The translations under genes were made by a program, and so were the position numbers. From an uncultured Muribaculaceae bacterium (lineage in GTDB: Bacteria > Bacteroidota > Bacteroidia > Bacteroidales > Muribaculaceae): DNA of 64,000 nucleotides. Within the stretch, counting starts at the first letter, position 1; the number at the start of each line of letters is the position of its first letter. Shown piece after piece: positions 62,291 through 64,000 of the stretch. The DNA lies in assembly GCA_934661195.1 (NCBI GenBank), contig CAKUJD010000005.1:186001-250000 (forward strand), in the 5' to 3' direction. Below the pieces are notes generated by a model. It was not told where the DNA came from. It worked only from the letters and a program-made list of their open reading frames with translations, and did no database searches.

Positions 62291-63718
62291 ATGAAGAAAT
62301 TTTTACTTTCAGCAGCAGTTGCTGTAATGGCAGTGGCCAGCGCATCGGCCACCACCGACGGCGTGAAATACGCTACAGTAGACGGTGTGAGCATGACCAA
62401 CAATTGGGTGCTCGACCGTGCTCACAACTTCGATGCAGCATTCAAGAATTCTCCCCTCAACGGCGCTACCCGCGCCCGCACAGCCGTTATGGCCAAGGGC
62501 AAGGTCTATGTGGCTCAGTCGGAGGCTAAGCAGGCCGTATACGTTAACGATGAAGGCAAGAACGACACTGTGATGCAGGCTCTCGTTCACGTTTACGACG
62601 TTAAGACAGGTGCTTTTGAGAAGTCAATTCCCGTTACTTATGAAGGTAAGCCCTATGGTGAATTCCTTGGCGTTAACCAGATTGGCACCGACAGCTTCGG
62701 TCACCTTTGGGTGGCTCCCTACACCAGCGAGAAGACTGCAACCATCCCCGTTTATCAGTTCGACCCCGCCACAGGCGCTCTGACACTGGTGGCCAAGCTC
62801 AACAAGGGCGACAAAATCGCACGCACCGACTACTTCGACGTGATTGGCGACATCACCCGCAAAGAGGCTGAGTGCACAATGATGACTCCTGGCACACAGG
62901 TTGAGACCGTTTACCGCTGGCACGCCGACAAAGACGGTGAGTTTGAAGGCGGCTTCGATGGCGATACCTACCTCGACATCACCGAGTTCTATCCCGAAAG
63001 CTGCACGCAGTGGAGCTACGGCCCTGTGGCCCGCATCGTGCTTGGCGACAGCGACGACAACCTCTATGCAGGCGAGCTCTTCTACATCGACGGCTTCAAC
63101 AGCGCTCCTATCCTCTATCAGAACGACGGTTCGATGGCTGGCAGCTTCAATGGCGTTGATGCAAGCCTCGTTCCCGCAGCAGGCACCAACGGTGTGGCTG
63201 AGTTCCACCTGGGCGACGCCAGCGGCGAGAATGTGAAGAACTTCATCGTTTACTCAATGTATCAGTATGACAACCACGGCTGCCAGGCCAACATTTGCGA
63301 GCTGGGCGAGAACTCTTCGCTCGAGGGCATGAAGAAGTATTGGCAGACCGACTCTCTCGGTGGCACCAGCGACGGCGGCAACCGCATTCACAGCCTCAAC
63401 GTGGAGTACTCTAAGGACTCTAAGGGCAACGACGTGGTGACCCTGTTCAGCTTCAAGTGTAACAACGGTATGGCCGTTTACACCATCTCGATGGGCGGCG
63501 AAAGCGGCGTCAACGGTGTTGAGGTAGCCGATGCAGCTCTCAATGTAGAGGGCAACGTGGTTAAGGTTTCTGCTCCCGCAGCCATCGAGGTTTACAACGT
63601 GGCTGGCCAGAAGGTGGCTGCTGCCAACGGCACCGAGCTCACCATCAACGGCAACGGCGCTTACATCGTGAAGGCTGTTGTGGCTGGCAAGACTCTCACC
63701 AAGAAGGTGGTGCTCTAA
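62291..63718 (+). CDS. Secreted propeller-like protein with type A sorting tail, homologous to the GHL10 C-terminal region
   Basis: The 475-residue protein has a signal peptide (1-19 or so) and a single large beta-rich domain. Its landmarks match the C-terminal part of the GHL10 protein in the same order: DVKTGAFEKSIPV with DKATGEKLKSVTV, VYQFDPATGALTLVAKL with ICRVNPETGEATVVASV, YFDVIGDITRK with HCNVWGDVNSG, and TVYRWHADKDGE with ELVRWTIKDGS. The tail (VVKVSAPAAIEVYNVAGQKV...GAYIVKAVVAGK) is a type A sorting-like domain. It has its own promoter behind the terminator at 62081. Function may be binding of the same ligand as the enzyme; that is inference. Confidence 0.82.
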   Translation: MKKFLLSAAVAVMAVASASATTDGVKYATVDGVSMTNNWVLDRAHNFDAAFKNSPLNGATRARTAVMAKGKVYVAQSEAKQAVYVNDEGKNDTVMQALVHVYDVKTGAFEKSIPVTYEGKPYGEFLGVNQIGTDSFGHLWVAPYTSEKTATIPVYQFDPATGALTLVAKLNKGDKIARTDYFDVIGDITRKEAECTMMTPGTQVETVYRWHADKDGEFEGGFDGDTYLDITEFYPESCTQWSYGPVARIVLGDSDDNLYAGELFYIDGFNSAPILYQNDGSMAGSFNGVDASLVPAAGTNGVAEFHLGDASGENVKNFIVYSMYQYDNHGCQANICELGENSSLEGMKKYWQTDSLGGTSDGGNRIHSLNVEYSKDSKGNDVVTLFSFKCNNGMAVYTISMGGESGVNGVEVADAALNVEGNVVKVSAPAAIEVYNVAGQKVAAANGTELTINGNGAYIVKAVVAGKTLTKKVVL

Positions 63719-63765
63719 TCGCAGCATAGCGCATTAGCCGCCAAGGCGGCAAGCAAATAGCACAG

Positions 63766-63802
63766 GCGGCTCTACCCAAACAGTGGTAGGGCCGCTTTTT
63801 TG
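63766..63802 (+). terminator. Terminator of the propeller-like protein gene
   Basis: An 11-bp stem GCGGCTCTACC/GGTAGGGCCGC with one wobble is followed by six T residues. Confidence 0.83.
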
Positions 63803-63937
63803 TGCATGCATGGCCTTTTGTTGCACCATTTTTAATGGTAATAATGGTGCACGGCTCGCCAAAAATGGTTAACTTAGCTGAAACATTCAGCCATTGTGGC
63901 ATAAACATTAGGCAATATTAATAAAAACGAATAGAGA

Positions 63938-64000
63938 ATGAAGAAAACTCTTACTCTTGCACTGCTTGCGGCGGCTTCGCTCGGAGCCGGCGCAACCACC
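63938..64000 (+). CDS. Start of a secreted-protein gene, cut by the window
   Basis: The first 21 codons read MKKTLTLALLAAASLGAGAT, a classical signal peptide similar in form to the previous gene's. The frame stays open to the edge. Spacing from the last terminator is 136 bases, so it has its own promoter. Nothing can be said about the mature product. Confidence 0.55.
   Translation, partial: MKKTLTLALLAAASLGAGATT

Noticed and set aside
1..64000. CRISPR array, rRNA genes, prophage or integrative element
   Set aside because: No regularly spaced repeats, no rRNA sequence and no integrase, transposase, capsid or conjugation gene were found in either strand.

Overview
The window comes from a Bacteroidales genome of fairly high G+C, most likely a gut lineage near Muribaculaceae or Prevotellaceae. 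The evidence is a SusC/SusD pair, Bacteroidetes-type promoters (TTTG about 19-22 bases before TAnnTTTG) in front of many genes, near-absent Shine-Dalgarno sequences, several secreted proteins with type A sorting-like tails, and families typical of Bacteroidetes (DUF2027-Smr, TIGR02757, DUF6804, an RsmI-like methylase). The rank below order is inference. Gene calls rest on reading translations and motifs; no database search was possible.

Layout. 1-6.2 kb: start of an RND efflux adaptor gene (cut by the left edge), monofunctional transglycosylase mtgA, a PatB/MalY-type C-S lyase, tRNA-Lys, pyrH and a GT-C-like membrane protein. 6.4-11.1 kb: a plant-type LRR lipoprotein, an unknown lipoprotein, a TMEM43-family protein and an AT-richer ADP-ribosylglycohydrolase. 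11.2-19.4 kb, all on the minus strand: recF, a DciA-like gene, an acyl-CoA thioesterase, an FMN-binding/iron-sulfur membrane protein and an exported flavin-reductase-like protein, followed by rel (ppGpp synthetase/hydrolase) and a PgpH-type HD phosphodiesterase. 19.5-29.7 kb: a low-complexity secreted protein, a Fur-family regulator, a small monooxygenase-fold protein, an aminotransferase, a DUF6804 gene broken by an in-frame stop, a metallophosphoesterase, a 50-residue Pmp3/YqaE protein, pepT, and an operon (secreted protein, Smr protein, EFR1-type flavodoxin-ferredoxin) split by a KilA-N gene that lies between two 22-base direct repeats; then tRNA-Ser(GGA). 29.8-48 kb: a RecD/Pif1-like helicase, rnz, a large GH33 sialidase, TIGR02757, ispH-cmk, a YycJ-like metallohydrolase, an RsmI-like methylase, a CE1-type esterase, an ECF sigma factor with a small membrane partner, an MFS efflux pump, a GNAT enzyme and a SPOR lipoprotein. 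48-64 kb: a BspA-type LRR protein and a glycan-uptake locus (GHL10 glycosidase, SusC, SusD, two lipoproteins, a secreted propeller-like protein), ending in a truncated secreted-protein gene.

Most interesting. (1) The KilA-N gene looks like a single-gene insertion that left both host genes intact by duplicating the stop codon and ribosome-binding site they share. (2) An FMN-binding, CxxxCP membrane protein sits next to a flavin-reductase-fold protein that carries an export signal, which suggests an extracytoplasmic flavin electron-transfer pair. (3) The glycan locus pairs SusC/SusD with a DigH-like GHL10 enzyme whose C-terminal domain appears homologous to a separate secreted protein of the same locus. 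(4) A 75-nt candidate small RNA has both a consensus promoter and a terminator. No rRNA, CRISPR array, integrase or transposase gene was seen.
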